A stretch of 64,000 nt of DNA, taken from NCBI RefSeq assembly GCF_022760855.1, contig NZ_JAKTNR010000005.1:62001-126000 (forward strand). Reading direction: 5' to 3'. Positions 63,902 through 64,000 of the stretch are shown here, one piece after another. How positions within the stretch are numbered: position 1 is the stretch's first letter; every line of letters starts with the position of its first letter. The position numbers and the translations under genes were made by a program. Under the pieces are notes generated by a model, which made no database searches, was not told the origin of the DNA, and saw only the letters and a list, made by a program, of their open reading frames with translations. This stretch comes from Thermus albus (GTDB lineage Bacteria > Deinococcota > Deinococci > Deinococcales > Thermaceae).

Positions 63902-64000
63902 GTGGCCTGGGTGGACTTAGGCAAATGATCCTTCAAGGTAAAGCCCGCCAGGGCCTGGCGGATCTCTTGGTTCATGCGCACCAGGCTGGGCTTGAGGTAG
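63898..64000 (-). CDS. C-terminal end of an unidentified gene (cut by the window edge)
   Basis: Open on the minus strand from the window end to TGA at 63898-63900. The visible tail includes YLKPSLVRMNQEIRQALAGF and ends HLPKSTQAT. It is helical and charged; I do not recognise the family. It precedes the DUF542 gene on the same strand by 47 bp, so it may be part of the same nitrogen-oxide region. Confidence 0.55.
   Translation of the reverse strand, partial: YLKPSLVRMNQEIRQALAGFTLKDHLPKSTQAT

Overview
The window is a gene-dense, high-GC chromosomal segment from a Thermus species. Three things point there. A 141-residue DUF1999 acetyltransferase-fold gene closely matches my recollection of a T. 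thermophilus protein. The pyr leader has the layout described for Thermus strain ZO5. Futalosine-pathway menaquinone synthesis (mqnC), ThyX, SpeE and a FemX-type enzyme sit beside ordinary housekeeping genes. I see no tRNA, rRNA, CRISPR array, insertion sequence or prophage. Codon use is uniform, so this is core chromosome with a few decayed loci.

Layout. 1-4.99 kb: a SNF2-type helicase cut by the window edge, miaB, a small membrane protein, an FAD oxidoreductase and mobA. 4.98-6.35 kb: a decayed locus with a frameshifted SdrD/B-type surface gene abutting a gene tail on the opposite strand. 6.3-13.5 kb: lon, a lipoprotein, pyrD, and the pyrR-pyrB-pyrC operon with promoter, leader peptide and attenuator. 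13.5-17.6 kb: SPW protein, TauE/SafE exporter, a hydroxyacid-dehydrogenase remnant and the TldD/TldE pair. 17.7-21.8 kb: holA, acyl-CoA dehydrogenase, an HMA-like protein, DUF1999 and a VWA protein. 21.9-28.3 kb: tsaD, secA, yebC and a K+/H+-antiporter-like protein. 28.3-33.6 kb: a DsbA-like protein, speE, a SpeD homologue lacking its self-cleavage site, ftsK and a Skp/OmpH-like protein. 33.7-39.9 kb: a small exported protein, CBS-ACT protein, pheA, and a run encoding a response regulator, FemX, an LptC-like and two LptA-like proteins. 39.9-42.6 kb: BMP-type ABC ATPase and binding protein without permeases. 42.6-50.6 kb: ligA, thyX, a Trp-rich leader ORF with trpBA, mqnC, an adenosine-specific-kinase-family gene, bcp and rpiA. 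50.6-57.5 kb: metG with an apparent Met-rich leader peptide and terminator, ctpA, ftsE-hpf, and convergent ftsX-envC. 57.6-64 kb: an MDR dehydrogenase with a class II aldolase-like partner, P1-family peptidase, HtrA-like protease, and a putative nitric-oxide or respiration-linked operon (DUF542, cupin, CcoN-like, YwiC-like) behind an FNR-type dyad.

Regulation. Many starts have a TANNNT -10 hexamer only 6-7 nt upstream and no Shine-Dalgarno, the signature of leaderless mRNAs common in Deinococcus-Thermus. Three biosynthetic units (pyrR, metG, trpBA) begin with a short upstream ORF. For pyrR and metG a rho-independent terminator lies just before the main ribosome-binding site, suggesting translation-coupled attenuation. 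Six convergent gene pairs overlap by exactly 4 bp through complementary stop codons. The palindrome CCTCGAGG occurs about 50 times by eye, far above composition-based expectation.

All calls are from reading the sequence and family knowledge; no database search was run.
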